Assembly (NCBI GenBank): GCA_013398015.1
Contig: VZRR01003262.1
Coordinates: forward strand, 626,884-690,883
Direction: 5' to 3'
DNA length: 64,000 bases
DNA from: Oreocharis arfaki
Lineage: Eukaryota > Chordata > Aves > Passeriformes > Paramythiidae
Both the position numbers and the translations under genes were made by a program. Positions 1-12,900 of the stretch are shown here, one piece after another; positions within the stretch are counted from its first letter, which is position 1; each line of letters opens with the position of its first letter. The notes under the pieces are model-generated. The model saw only the letters and a program-made list of their open reading frames with translations. It made no database searches and had not been told where the DNA came from.

Positions 1-260
1 CGCTCCCCACGCCGCCCGCCCTCCGAATGGCACCGCGCAGCCCCGGCGCCCGGCCGCGACGGGCAGGGGCGGTGGGCGCGCGAACCCATTGGGCGCCACC
101 GCGGCGCCAGCGCGGGCTCCATTGGCCAGGGGCTCTGCCGTNCGGGAGGGGCGGGCACGAGCCCGGCCCGGCCCGGCTCCGGGGCGCTGGGGTGCGGTGC
201 CGGTTGGCGGAACGCGGAGAGAACAGCCCCGGGGAACGCGGGGTGAGGTGCCAACATGCG
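1..260. promoter_or_regulatory. CpG island promoter, probably GLCCI1 5' region
   Basis: The first 250 or so bases are strongly G+C rich and dense in CpG, then the sequence drops abruptly to AT-rich DNA after about base 300. Several GC boxes (GGGGCGG type) and two CCAAT boxes are present; no TATA box is evident. This is the appearance of a housekeeping-type vertebrate promoter. UMAD1 lies on the minus strand about 30 kb away, and in human GLCCI1 is the next gene downstream of UMAD1 in the same orientation, so the likely owner is GLCCI1, reading leftwards out of the window. That assignment is inference from synteny: no GLCCI1 coding sequence is visible here. A divergent plus-strand noncoding transcript cannot be excluded, since a GTGAGG donor-like site occurs near base 240. 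One ambiguous base (N) lies at 142. Confidence 0.65.
88..125 (-). promoter_or_regulatory. Paired CCAAT boxes (NF-Y sites) in the CpG island
   Basis: ATTGG occurs at 88-92 and again at 121-125, giving two CCAAT boxes on the minus strand, each within a good NF-Y context (CCCAATGGG and GCCAATGGA). Start-to-start spacing is 33 bp, in the range often seen for multiple CCAAT boxes bound by NF-Y. Their common orientation agrees with, but does not prove, a promoter firing leftwards on the minus strand. Confidence 0.5.
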
Positions 261-1246
261 CTTCGGAGTTCAGAGTGGCCTTCACAGGGGTGCCGGCTTA
301 ACACTGACTTTGGAGAGCCATTGCTCTGGACCAAATCCTGGGCTACTCCTATTCCCAGAGGACGGTCTGCCTCTTCCCGCTTACTCCACTCCCGTGCAGG
401 GAAGGCTGAGAAACAGCCAAAATTTCCTGCAACAAAGTCTGTTCACATTTATCAAACCCTGAGAGTATTTTTACTTTCGTTAAAAAAATGAAGGTGCTCT
501 TCAAAGTCCAAATAAGAGTGGTTTCATCATTTCTTATAAGTGTATATAGAACATTATTGTTTTTTCCTAATATACATCCAAAAGCACCTCTCAGAGAATG
601 TCAAGAGGAAAATAAAAAGTTTTACAGTGATTTTTTTTAAAAAATGCTTTTGTTCTAGGAAAAAGAGATCCCATTAGATGAATTGATAACCTGAGACAAT
701 GAGAAACAAAATGAAGATTAGGATGAGTAGTTTAATAGGTAAGAAAATAAATGGCTGTAAGATCAGAAAGATAAGTTGAGCTAAGCCCATCAAGAAAACA
801 GTGCTTATTTTGGATCTGATGCAAATAGGATGCTAATGGAGGAGAAGGGAAAATGCAGGGAGTCTTGCTATGTGGAGGAAGTCAGCTTGGTGATGGCCTT
901 TCAGATTCAAACATTTGGAGAACAAAAAGGACATGGAATATAGATAGAAGTACAATGTTTAAGACGATATACTCGCCTATATTAGATCCTGCCTTCCAAT
1001 CAGTAATCAATTAAAAATGTGTCAGAATTAACTATATTCCTTGTACCCTTTTTGATTCTGTAACACTCTTTTTTGTCTTCAAGATTACGGATTACTTCAC
1101 TTACTCTGTACTTCCAAAGCTGTCCATAGCTATCCTTATCCCTTGGTAGCACAGGAATCAGTCGATAGTCCCAATGAGAAACTGTATTCTCGGAAAATGC
1201 TTCTATTCATGGGCTGTTAGCGAGACTTTGTTTGCACTAGCACCAT

Positions 1247-1302
1247 GTGACGCAGTCACCGCGGTTGTGTTACAGAAAGGGTTGGAACCGCACACCCACG
1301 TG
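1247..1302. promoter_or_regulatory. Candidate regulatory motif cluster (inverted repeat plus E-box)
   Basis: A perfect interrupted palindrome GTGAC-GCA-GTCAC lies at 1247-1259, followed by CCGCGG and then a canonical CACGTG E-box at 1297-1302. CpG is locally enriched compared with the surrounding AT-rich DNA. The cluster lies about 1 kb from the CpG island. Function is unproven and single motifs of this length occur by chance. Confidence 0.25.
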
Positions 1303-4300
1303 AACATGTGCTCAGTCAACAAAGCCACTCGTATAAATTAATTTTAAGAAAAATCAGCAACCATGTATTTTTCCATTAGTCCGGTCTTCTTGTTTTCTGC
1401 TGGCATGAGCCAAATTTTTGTTTGTAAAACTGGGTTGTAGAGACTTTTTCCCACAAGGATTTTGCCCTGTGCTTAATCACAGCTACGAAGTCCATCTCGT
1501 TTATTTTTTTCTGCTTCACTGCACTGGGCTCAAAATGACTGGAAAGCATTCACCTGTAGTAGCCATCTGCCCACAGTAATATCAGTAGTGTTTTGAACAG
1601 TAAGCACATTTTCCCATATCTGTAACTTTGTCAGATAACATTGCTGATACAGTAGTGTCTTACAGACCAAAAATCATCTGGTGTCAGCTGAGAAAGAAAG
1701 TACACCTTTGACTGAGACAATAACAATATTCCAGCTATTGCCAATGCTCAGGGTTACATCAGACTAAAGTAAGGATGAGCTAGTACAACGATTAAATTTG
1801 TCTGTTTAGATACTATTTAACAATGGCTAAATTTTACAATTTCCATGTTCTTGCTCATCAAACAAGCAAGGTATTTGGAAAGGAAGAACAGATGCATAAA
1901 GACAAGGTAAATGTCTGACAAAGACAATCCCACAAGCCCCAAAACAAGAGCCTACACGCGCTCCTCAAGCCACAGGGCATGTCAGTGTAAAATATCAGCA
2001 GCAAGTCTTCCTTTCCAAACAAGCTGAGGACCATGCCACAGCCCTACAGTCCAAACTGAACCACCACTTCACTTGCCTTCACAGCAACCAGAGAAGAAAA
2101 GGTCTGCTGGGACTGCTTCCAGCCAAACTGTTACCAGGCACATCAGCAGCTGTACTGCGGAGACTTTGCTCCCCAGAAGTTATTTCCATCCTAATTCCTT
2201 CTAAACTAGAGTTAGCATACATAGTACAACACCATGCCATGTCCCTAGGAAACAGTGATTTCAGAGAAGGTGAAGAGAGTATTCTTCTGTATTTTAAAGT
2301 AGGATACCAACTGTTGAATTTTTCACTGTTTTTCATCTAGGTTTCAGAGTACTTCCCTCATGGAGTACCATTGCTCTGTAATATTAAGAAGATATTACAG
2401 GGAAAGTGAAGTAAAAACTGCCCTCCTATCAGAATCTTCATATCTTTCAGAAACTCATGTTTGCCTCAAATACCCTTTTCAACTTTTCAAAAGCCATGTA
2501 AAAGGCATTTCTTGCTTCTCTTTTCCACTTTAAGGAACTACCTTGTCAGCTGGTATGTGCTTAAGGGAGTTTATACTCGAGGTAACAGGTATTTCTGAAT
2601 CTTAAATCCTTCTGGGAGACAAGGACATCCTTAACACAGCTTCTGGGAGAGGCATCCTGAGCAGTGGAAATTATACATCACAGCAAAAGCACGACAGCAA
2701 GGGAGTGAACTCAAGGAGTGAGGCAGTGACAGGCATGAGTGAAGCAAAGTTACTCACATCTCTCCTACTATTATCAATTGATAATGGGTTCATCTCTCGA
2801 GGTCAGAATTGGATTTACATGAGCCGTGGAAACTGACTAGCAGTCACTAGACACTGTGCAATCCCAATTCTTATTTTGTTCCTACTTGAAGGTTTTAGAG
2901 AGAGCAAACTCTTCAAATCTGGACACACCTTTTGTTTCTATGCTCTTAACAGTGCATAAGGCCATCAATACTCTGCTACCAGTGTATCTACCTGATTGTT
3001 TCATTATTTTTATGTCTCTCTTATCTCCCTCTGTCTGTCTTTGCTGCCCTTTGCCCACTCCACTTAGAATCAAGTCCTTTGTGACTGTCTCTGAGGTATT
3101 CACACAGCATCTAACACGAAACAGTAATGAGAAAACGTGCATTTGTCTTCATGTATGTTCAGGTCCATTCCCTGTGTTTCATTTATTTGTAATGAATATA
3201 CAGTTGGGAATATTACATTTGTGAAGAGATAAATAATAAGAAGGAGTACTTACATCACAGTAATATTCTGAAAGAGATGATTACCAGAAAGCATTATCTG
3301 TGGCTGAAGACTACAACAACCCCTAATGGCCCAAACTGCAGCTCTCAAATGACAAAACTGAGGCTAAAACAGGCTTGCCTCTGTGGACTTGGAGCATCCC
3401 TAGGCAGGAATGGGAACATCACCTGTAGTAAGGGCCCCCATGTGAAATGCAACTGCTATCTGGAGCTGAGCAGCTCTGTTGAAGCAGCAGTGGCCCATTT
3501 TCCTAGAAAATACCTGTCTCAAGCTGTGGAGGTGTTGGTTTAGTTTTTGGCCTGTTTTGCCTTTAAACAAAGTTCTAGCTAGAATAAGACAGTAATGGGG
3601 AAAAAATGTATATGGAATTATTTTTACTACAAGGTTTTTTGACAGACAGACACTGCCTTCATCAGCCACACTGCATCTTCTCATGGCTCCCAAATGTTCA
3701 GTGGTACAGATACGGTCTCCTCAGATCAGCCAAGCACTCTCTATCCCCAGGCCTCTTGGGAGTTACCTTGCATTCGAGCCCTTGAATTCTCCAGGGCTGC
3801 TGATACACCATTATCCTCACTGCTGGCTTTGTTGACACTCACCAGGGAAGAGACTTCCAACTCATGATTACTTTCAAGTCTCTACATGCTCAAGTCGTCT
3901 TCCCAACAATAAAAGGACACCTGCTACTGAGGACTTACCTTAACCTTGCTGATCATCCAGTTTAGGGTCAAGCATGTGGTCAAGTGTTAGATTTCCTTTT
4001 CTCATGTCTTTGTTTTCCTGGATATGGGGAAAATGCACTAAGTAAGGGGCTGTTAGACCTATGGTCTAACAGAATTTACACTAGGTCAAATTCAGTATTT
4101 ATGAATACTCACAAACTGGAAAATTTCAGAATCAAGTTTACAATCGAATTTCAGCCGGAAGGTATTATAGTACTTTCTTTTTAGTCAAATGCTATTGTTA
4201 ACTTTATTTCATTCAGTGTAAAGGATTGTCACTAAGAGTGAGGACTGCATAATGAACAAACCAGGAAACTACAGAATAAGAGCCAGCTGTAAGATTTCCC

Positions 4301-6555
4301 CTTAAGAAAATTGAATACCATTTTGGATAATTGTCTTTTTTTCCCTATCTGTCAGAAGCCTTTTTGTGATACTGAATAACTCACTTAAACCAGAACCTGC
4401 CCATTAACATTACCTTTGTTATAACAAAGTCTTATCTCATCTGGAATCAGACCTACTGCTACATTCTCTTCTCTTCTTCAGGAAAATAGGCCAACCACTT
4501 GGGACTTTTGAATTATGTATTCCTTAGGCATCTGCTTTAACATAAAGGCGAACATTCAACACACAGCTAAAATCACCAAACCTTCTTTCCAGCTCTGCAT
4601 TCAGTCTGAAGTTTTTCTTTCTATTCATTGGTACAGGTGATTCCATTCAACACTTTCCTTTAGCTAGCGAGTTAACCATGTCAGACCGTATCCCGTGGGA
4701 AGGTGAGTTTTCTCCAGGCAGCAATCCTGCCCTACATTACTATTCTGAGTTTGGTTACTTGACTCAACCACCATCTCCATCTCCCTTCCCCAGTTCATCA
4801 TCTGGAAAAAAGTCTGATTTGCACAGCTGGGACTAAGCCCAAGTTCTTTCAAAGGAGGAACTGATTTTGCAAGTTTATTTTCCCTTTTTTCCATTTTTAG
4901 ACATTTGGTGTGAGGACACTTTTGGACAAGTATGTGTGGTTGCTATTCTCCAAAGTGAACCTGATTGAAACACAGTAAAATGGTTGGTATTCTGAAAACC
5001 TGCCATGTCAAATGTAATGGACATTTCTAGTGTTTCTTTACTATAATTTCTCTTGCCAGTCTCTTATCTAAAAGATATCAATAGTAATAGCAAAACAATG
5101 CAACACTTCATGTTAACATGCTAAAAATAATTATTCCTTAAAATAGTTTCATGCTACATCATAGAACTCTCTGTGAGGAAAAAAAAAGTTTTCAGAGTAC
5201 TTAGATACTGTATATTATGTACAGCAATAGTATCTTTAATGGAAAAGGTAGAAACAGTAAGCAAATACCAGTAGCAATTTGAACATAATGATATTGTTAT
5301 ATCTATTACCAATCATAGCAATATAATAAAAGAAAGGAGAAGCACCATTTCATGTGAGCAGTTACCTTGCTAAGGATATTAGGAAAGCACAAATGTACTG
5401 TATAGTACTTAGATTTAAATGACATTTAACTTTTTAAATGAGCAGCATCCCCTTAACGAGGTAGATTTGAAGCCATTATGATCCATTAAAACAGTAATAA
5501 GTGTCTGATAGTAGAGTCCCTGACATCTTTCTATTAAGATTTCTTGATTTGGTCTGTATCTGGTTTTGTGCTGGTTTTTTTTGAACGGCATTAAGCACGA
5601 ATGCCCCTTCCACACCAGTGCCCTAGCTGTCAGATTTGTGCTGGTGCTAATAAGGGTACACTTTGACAATACTGATTCAAAAGGCAAATCTGAGGGTTAG
5701 GGAACTTCAACCTTCATTTCAGAGACTCTTTTCCTGGGCTGCTTCTACCCCTCTAGTTATCCTGCTTCACTGTTTCTGACAAATAAAGCCTTGTTCACTG
5801 CGACCTTTCTTTCTAGGCACAACAAACAGCACTAAACTTTATTTGGAACTTATCATCACCGTTCCTTTACCAGCCAAATGGCATCCTGTTGAGTGACATG
5901 GTGGACTCCACAACTACTACTGGGAGGTAAACACTCCATCTCTGAATCTTCAAAGTAGGAGAATATTGTTTTTAAATAGATTTTGCAGCCTGGTAAGAAT
6001 AATAACAATAAAATGCGTTAGAGAGTCACATTTAATGAATTTTAGGGTATGCTACTCTATAAGCAAAGTATTCTTAGAATGTTCCACTCTGTGCATACAA
6101 TCGGTTTTGGGGCCAGAGCAGAGTCACAGCACTGAGTGGAAATAATTATTATTTCCAGGTAGGCAATATATTCGCCTGTAGAAACAAATATTTGTTTGTA
6201 AATGTGGTTTGTTGGTGTGACAGCTATAAAACAGGCTTTAAGAGTTTGCCTAATGCTAATTTACATACAATAAAAGTGCATTTACATAACAGTAAGGAAC
6301 AAACCTGTAAAAACAAGGAAGTATGCAGTTAGCTTAAAAGTTTTCTATTGGGGTGGCACAGTATTTAAGTGAAATACATGATGCATTTCTGTTTTAACTG
6401 CATGTTTCCTTGGATTTCCAAGTCCATGTCAAAGCTTTAATAGCATTTTAAAGCAAGTTTGGGGATGTGAATTTCCTTTGTCTCTTTTACATCCTAAACT
6501 AAAATACAATGCAAAACTTCAGCATCATTAAAAGAGAAAAAAAAAAGAAAGGGAG

Positions 6556-6655
6556 CTGCTAGTAGGCCTCAGCAGCTGGAATAGTCTCCCACGGGGAGAG
6601 GTGGAAACCTTATTCCATGAGTCATTTAATACCAAATAAACAAATCACTGGAGAA
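6556..6655 (+). repeat. Ancient CR1/L3-like LINE remnant
   Basis: The stretch around the words CTGGAATAGTCTCCCACGGG and GAGGTGGAAACC resembles the conserved 3' portion of old CR1/L3-family LINEs, which contain a 'tctccca-ggga-ggtggtgga' block. The copy is heavily diverged and lacks the terminal short tandem repeats of young CR1. The family assignment is from memory of the consensus and is tentative. Confidence 0.4.
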
Positions 6656-8357
6656 TAAATTGTAAGGCATGATTTTTTCTTGTTGTTCATTGACACAGGG
6701 AGGGCTACTTGACTTAATGGAGTTTTTGCTTTTTTAAAATTATTTGGTAATAGAAAGCATGGACAATGTTACGGATATAGTTTATTTCTCATTGTCATTT
6801 TGGTTCTTACTGTCATTGTAACAGAGTAAAGGCATGAGTAACTTTGTCCCCTTCACACTATGAAATGTACAAGATCAAGCCCTCAAGAGCTGCTGAAATT
6901 CAGGATCCTCTTAGGTAGTGGCCATCACTGACATAGTTACATCGTGGCTTAATTACAGTTTCATAAAAGGTTTTGCACACCCGACTATCACAGTTAGAGA
7001 CAAAGCTGTGAGGAAGGCAGCTGAGTAAGCTGTGTGTGCTGGTATGGCGTGCTCTTGGTCTCCAATGGAATCTAGTGGAATCCAGGACTGATAGGAGGCA
7101 ACAAATAACCCCCCCTTGCATCGCACAGAGCATGTCTGTAATCAAACATAATTATGGAATCACTACCAGTCAGAGCTGTTATAGTCTTGCCTGTAATCAA
7201 GGACAGCATTATTGCAACATTTATTACTCTCAAAAGTAATCTGAGATTTATGAGTCCTTGGAAAGAAAAGCATTGTTTGGCAAATCTGTCTATAAGCATT
7301 ATTTGGCCATAAAGAGAGTTCTTTCTCTGAGAGATCAGAGCAGTTCCAATGAAGCACATCTTTTGGATAATGTCTTCATATTCTTTTTAGTCCTAAATGA
7401 CAAAAAGCACACACATTACTTGAATAAATTCAAACTTGTACTTGCCAGCCAAGTAGATGTAGACATGCATTATTTCCCTGATGCTCGAGATATAATGTAA
7501 CCACTACTGGTGGAGACAGAACATTCTAATAAACAGTGGGAGTCAGTGTCATCATGCAGAAACTGAACTCTTTGATGTAATTGCTCAGTTATTGTAAGCC
7601 CATGATGAAAGGTCTCAAGGGGAAGACCTTCCCCTGTAGTACTGAGTTATGGCTTTGGCTCTACCAATAGACAGTGTTTCTCTGTTACATGAGAGGGAAT
7701 GTTAAACAGAAAATGTATCTGGAAAAACTATGATATGTGACATAACTCATTATAAGAAGTCTAGAGAAAGGGAATAAGAAGTGCAGTTGATCATGCAAGC
7801 GTAGAAGAGGAGGTATCTCTTAATTTTGAAAAGGAAAGGAAAAAAGAAGTTTGGGGGTTTTTTGTGACTTCTTAGCTCACAAGGAGACAGAAGAAAGCTG
7901 TGTATTCAGAAGTGGATGTGGGTGGGAAAGCAATGAGAGAAAAAAAAGCTTGTTACCTTAAAAATGTTACCTCAAAAGGTGTGGAAACCCATTAATAAAA
8001 CCACCTCAAAGCTCCCCAAGGAAACTGTGTTTTCTTCTCCAAGTTACATAGGTGATCTGTAGAGTTGATCTGGAGGGCACAGGAGCTGATGCAGACTACT
8101 CCCCATACCAAGCCTCTGAGGTTAGGAGAGTCAGCTCCTCTGTTTGTGTGTATGGTGACAGTTCTGCCAAATACTTTTCAGATACAGCACCTTTATCAGT
8201 GAGAAGGATCTGGCTTGCCCTGCAAAGATAATCCTCCCAGTGGTGTGTCAGCGTCAAAGAAGGGTGTGATTATCATTCCAGAGGAGTGTAATGTGAACCT
8301 GTGCCACCCATTCAGCCAAGTGATGGCTAGATCAAGGAGGCTTCTGCTCTTTGCTCA

Positions 8358-8412
8358 CTCTTTCTTTTGTTTCTTCTCTTTCTTTCCTTTTTTCCCTTTT
8401 TTTCTTTCCAGC
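8358..8412. repeat. Pyrimidine-rich low-complexity tract
   Basis: About 55 bases made almost only of T and C on the plus strand (TTTCTTCTC and TTTCCTTTT type runs). It gives rise to a phenylalanine/serine-rich frame that is not a gene. Confidence 0.7.
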
Positions 8413-9999
8413 AAACAACTTATCTTCATATTGACTTCTTTTATTGTGTACAGTTAAGATGTCCAAAGAGTGAGCCAATATCCCAAGGCACAGTGGTCCT
8501 TAGAAATGGATCTCCTATGAGACCATCAGCAGAGTACTAGGTGGATGAGAGTTTCTCACCTTGGGATGTTTGGAAATTTGCTGGCTCAGATTAGCATTTT
8601 ACGAAGATAGGGTTTCTCTGCAAACAGTCTAGTGGAGTCTTTCACTGTACTTTCAGCTCTGCTAAGCCAGGTGTTTCAAGATTTTGCTACCAGTTCCAGC
8701 CTGGGACACACAAAGCTCCAGGCCCAATGTAAGGGTGACTCACACCTTTGATTGAACAGGTCTTACAGATGGATGTTGTCTGTTCTGTCACTTCAAGAAA
8801 GAAGGTCTTCATGTAGTGACATCAGGTGTCTGATCTCCCAGGTCTCCTCAACTCATGTGTGTCCATTTGTTGTTCGGTTTTTTTTCCCCACAGGAAGGAC
8901 AAGCACATCAAACAGCAGATGAGAGAATCCTCTAACCATACTGAGTGGTGCTTATTCATGGGTCATAATCCAGAAACAAATTATTTGTGTTTGTCTGGGT
9001 TCTTGTTCTGGTCTTGCAGCAATGATCGAGTTCAGTCTGGAATTTAATAGACAAAAAAATACAGAAAAGAAAGGCTGACAAAACTCAAGATTAAACAAAT
9101 AACTACTGCATGACAACAGCGAGTTTAATCTTTAAAACCAGAAAATTTTCTGTACCGAAGTGCCTTTCCTCACTGCAGTCTGCATAAAGGAAGGAGCAGA
9201 GGCAGCTGCAGCCACCTCAGCTTCAGAGATGGGGCTCCCAGTAGTCAGCCTGCAAGAAAACACCTGGCTGGCCTTAACCAACAGTATTTTCTAGAATGTT
9301 CCCAGAGTTCTGCTGGCAGGGAAACATACCTGCCTCGTAAGGGAGAACATAAAGAGGCAGTTCTCAAACAGCACATGGTTTGACTTATAAAAGCTTTCCT
9401 TAAGGGCAGAATTAATTGTATATCATAAAGATCTGTTATATATTCTGTTTATACAATTATAAAGCATTATGGTTAATTAGTTGTGGTACAGACTCCCAAA
9501 GCAGAATCTGGTTAGAGAATAAACAAAACGCTCAGTCAGCTGCGACGGTGGTTAATAACTTGCACTTTCATATCACTTTCCACACTTAATTCTCTTGAAG
9601 TGATTTATAAGTTATGCAATCCAGTGGGCTTGAGCTTTGTGTATTTGGTATTTTTTGGTTTATATAAAATTAGAATATGTTGATCAATAATGGTCTGAGA
9701 TTCTCACACCTTTAAGAAATTAAATTCAAAATATTTGCTAACCAACTTTATTTCATCTGTTTTCTTACCTACTAGTTACTTGTGATCCTATTATGTCTGG
9801 CATTGTATGTACACAGAAAATAAATACTTCTCCATCCCCTTTTTCTGTCCTGATATAGACAGTTCTGACTGGCATCAGTGGGAATCCCTATCTACATCAC
9901 TATCCTAAAAACAGGGGTGAAATCCTGATTGTGAAAAGATAATGATAGAATTATGCAATACTGCAAAGATTTTGTTTTCAAACTACATTTTTACAGTAT

Positions 10000-12900
10000 T
10001 TCAATGATATGAAATGAGTTGACAATATTAATGTATCAAACCATCTGACATCTTTGAACTTAATTACTTTTTCACCGTCACATAATTTAGCACTGAGTCT
10101 TGTTGTGCATGTGCTGCTACAGGTGTCTGGGCAGAGTAAGTGCTTTTTGAAATCTCATCAGTGTCATGAGAGTAGAGCTAAGAAAAAGCTAAGTTAGTAC
10201 TATTTGTCAATCATGGGATGTTGTACTGGTTACTGTGCATGCCCAAAAAGCACTTCTTTAAGCAAAAAACTTGCAATATTTATAAGAAAAACTGAAGAAA
10301 ACACCCACAAGAGGGGAGCAAGAGGAAGAGTATGTATTTAGTATAGTCTAGATATTTATGCTGTAAAACGTAACACACAGTATTTTTTAAAATCTACAAA
10401 TAAATTAAAACAAGCACTCCTCACTGAAAATGCCACGGCCTGATATCAGTTCTGTTTCCTGAATGCATCATGAAAGTAGTGGGATTTGAGATAACGTTGA
10501 AGGAAGGCTTTATAGTGTTTTTTTAAAGTCTATTTTGGGCATAGTTGTCTAGAAGAAAACCTGAAATATATATATGAAAGAACTTCTGAGAGACAAAAAT
10601 ATAAGGGCAACTGAAAATGGCACTGTCAGCTTGGAACAACAAAGTGCACAGTAAGACGTGAGATTATACATGAGTGCCCAAAGGATGCTCCTAACTTCTG
10701 TTCAACATGGCACTGAAGGGGAATGCCAGGAAAGGATACAGAGAGAGGCTGATAAAATCTGAGACAGAATTCAGGAAGCTTATCTTGACTTCAGTGTTTT
10801 AGGCTCAAGGGGAAATCAGGTATGGATAATGAAAAGTGGAGGAGTTGCATTCTAGATATGGCAGTTGCATCAATGAAATTGCAAGAAATCCCATAGAAAA
10901 ACACACAAGTAGAATAATAAGAGGTAAAAAAAGAGGCTGGTGAGGAATCTGTTGAAATTTAGGATGGAGATCTCCCACAGCTGAAAGAAAGGTGAAGGAA
11001 TTGGCGTGATTTGAAAAAGAAAACAAGGAAAGGAAAAAAAAAACCCTTTGTATCTTTTCAATGGTGAATCAAGAGAGGACAATATTTCTGAGTCACAGTA
11101 TGATCATTAACATCACAGGCTATGGAGGTGGAAGGAGTCCTGAGATTTGGTCACATCACTAATAATGACCTCAAAAGAGCTGAGTGGGGTGTACACAGCT
11201 GAAATTTAAGACAACTTGGGAAAAAGTGAAGCTGGCAGAAAGCCATCTGAGGTCATAGTTTCAGGCAATGAATTATTTTATTTTAGAACTTATAGACAGG
11301 AGGAAAACTCAGCAGAAATATGAGAGCAAAATTATGTCAAATGTAGGATTTAAAAATAATGTGGATGAGACAGATATCATTCCATGTATACCGGGGGTTT
11401 TGTGAAGAATTATGACAAACAAAGAACAAAGAAAAAAACCCCTAAAAATAGAAAATTACAGGATTACTGGTAAAGGAGGAGGGGTAAAATGAAAATCTGA
11501 TAAGAATTGCCAGGAAAAGGGATTGGGAGTGAGAGAAGAAAGTGGGAGAGTGAATGAAAGGAGAAAGAATGTGGATTTGTTAATTAGATCTTCTCTTTAA
11601 AAAGAAAGAACTGATAACATGGATAAGAAGAGGCAGAGGTGTGTGAAGCTGACTTCAGGATATCATTATTTAAATTAAATGTTTGTATTTATAAATTAAA
11701 CGTACTTTTAGGTTTTAAACATGGAGAAGCTATTACATAATTTGAATCAATGTGACAGATACGTAAAAATTTCAAAACTGTTTCCAGTCTTGTGTCTGAA
11801 GTGTAAATAATACTAAGATCCTTGAACACCGACAGAAAGTTTAAATGTTATCTTGAATTTGTGTGGGAACTGATTATTTTTCAAGCAACTTTCAGAGATC
11901 CAGTTTTTGCCTTCTGCCACTCAGGAAATATGTGTCTGTGTATATGAAAACAAGATGACATTTTCAAAATTGTTGCTCCCTAGTAGATGGTAATAATTGA
12001 GTTTACACAAAGAGATTTTGAAAATAAAATCAGAAGTCCTATTCCTGTGTTTTATGTGAGTGGACAGTGTTCTGCTGTCAGTGTTTTGCCAGCTCCCAAG
12101 GCATTCCCGTGTTCCCTCAATAGTCCTGGGGATGAACAGCCCATAACTGCTGTGTAAATGTCATTATCTGCTGATCACTCTTACATTACTATAAATTAAG
12201 CTTCTTGCTGCCTAATGTTAGCAGTGACATGATCAAACACATGGAGTAGGGAAGATTTAGAAGCTCATCTTGTCCATCCAATAGTCCAGAAATCTGGAAC
12301 ATATAATCCAGTGGAAGTTTAAGTTCCCAGATAAAACAGCTTTCCTTCTTTCAAGCAGTAAGCTTTCCAAGGAAGAGTTCTCATTAACAAATTCTCCTCA
12401 AACAGTTCATTCCATTTAAATTTCTGGGGTTTGTTGCTATTTGCCCTATATACAAGCTATCTATGCTAAATAACACTGAAAATATCCCATTTTGTTATAT
12501 GCAAATAAAGAATTTTAATAGGCATTAGTCTCATAGAAACACCCAAGAACTTAAATAGCTGTGCAGGAGGGACTACGCCACTATGTAAAAATAACCATAA
12601 AGTTTATGAGAGCAAAGACCCCACTGGCTGAGCTTTTGCAATAGAAAGGTATTTAGAAACAGTAATACATACACAGGTGGGATCACTTTGGTCCTTTGGT
12701 GCAGGCGTTGGATTCGAGGCATGGAATGGACATTGCTGTGACATCTGAGCAGCATGTTAATACACACCTCTCACTTGGGAATGTTTACAATGGGCAGGGA
12801 GGCTTTCAGTATTTGTGTATCGGCTTTGAGTGTGTCCGTAGTCCAACACCATCTTTCTGAGGGTGTCTTAGTGCTTGGAAAATCCCTGCTTTGCCCAGAG

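Larger units (their letters stand above)
261..9999. other. Intergenic DNA, left third; no gene supported
   Basis: AT-rich sequence without supportable coding exons. The frames here are short (under 125 codons), show no known domain and no convincing splice acceptor/donor pairs. Contents seen: a small cluster of palindromic and E-box motifs near 1247-1302, an ancient CR1-like remnant near 6556-6655, and a pyrimidine tract near 8358-8412. By synteny this is the spacer between UMAD1 and the CpG island gene, and distal regulatory elements may be present, but none can be named from sequence alone. Confidence 0.6.

Noticed and set aside
27..491. 154-codon plus-strand open frame starting in the CpG island
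   Set aside because: It runs from GC-rich promoter sequence straight into AT-rich DNA, contains an ambiguous base, is rich in Arg/Gly/Pro/Ala only because of base composition, and resembles no known protein.
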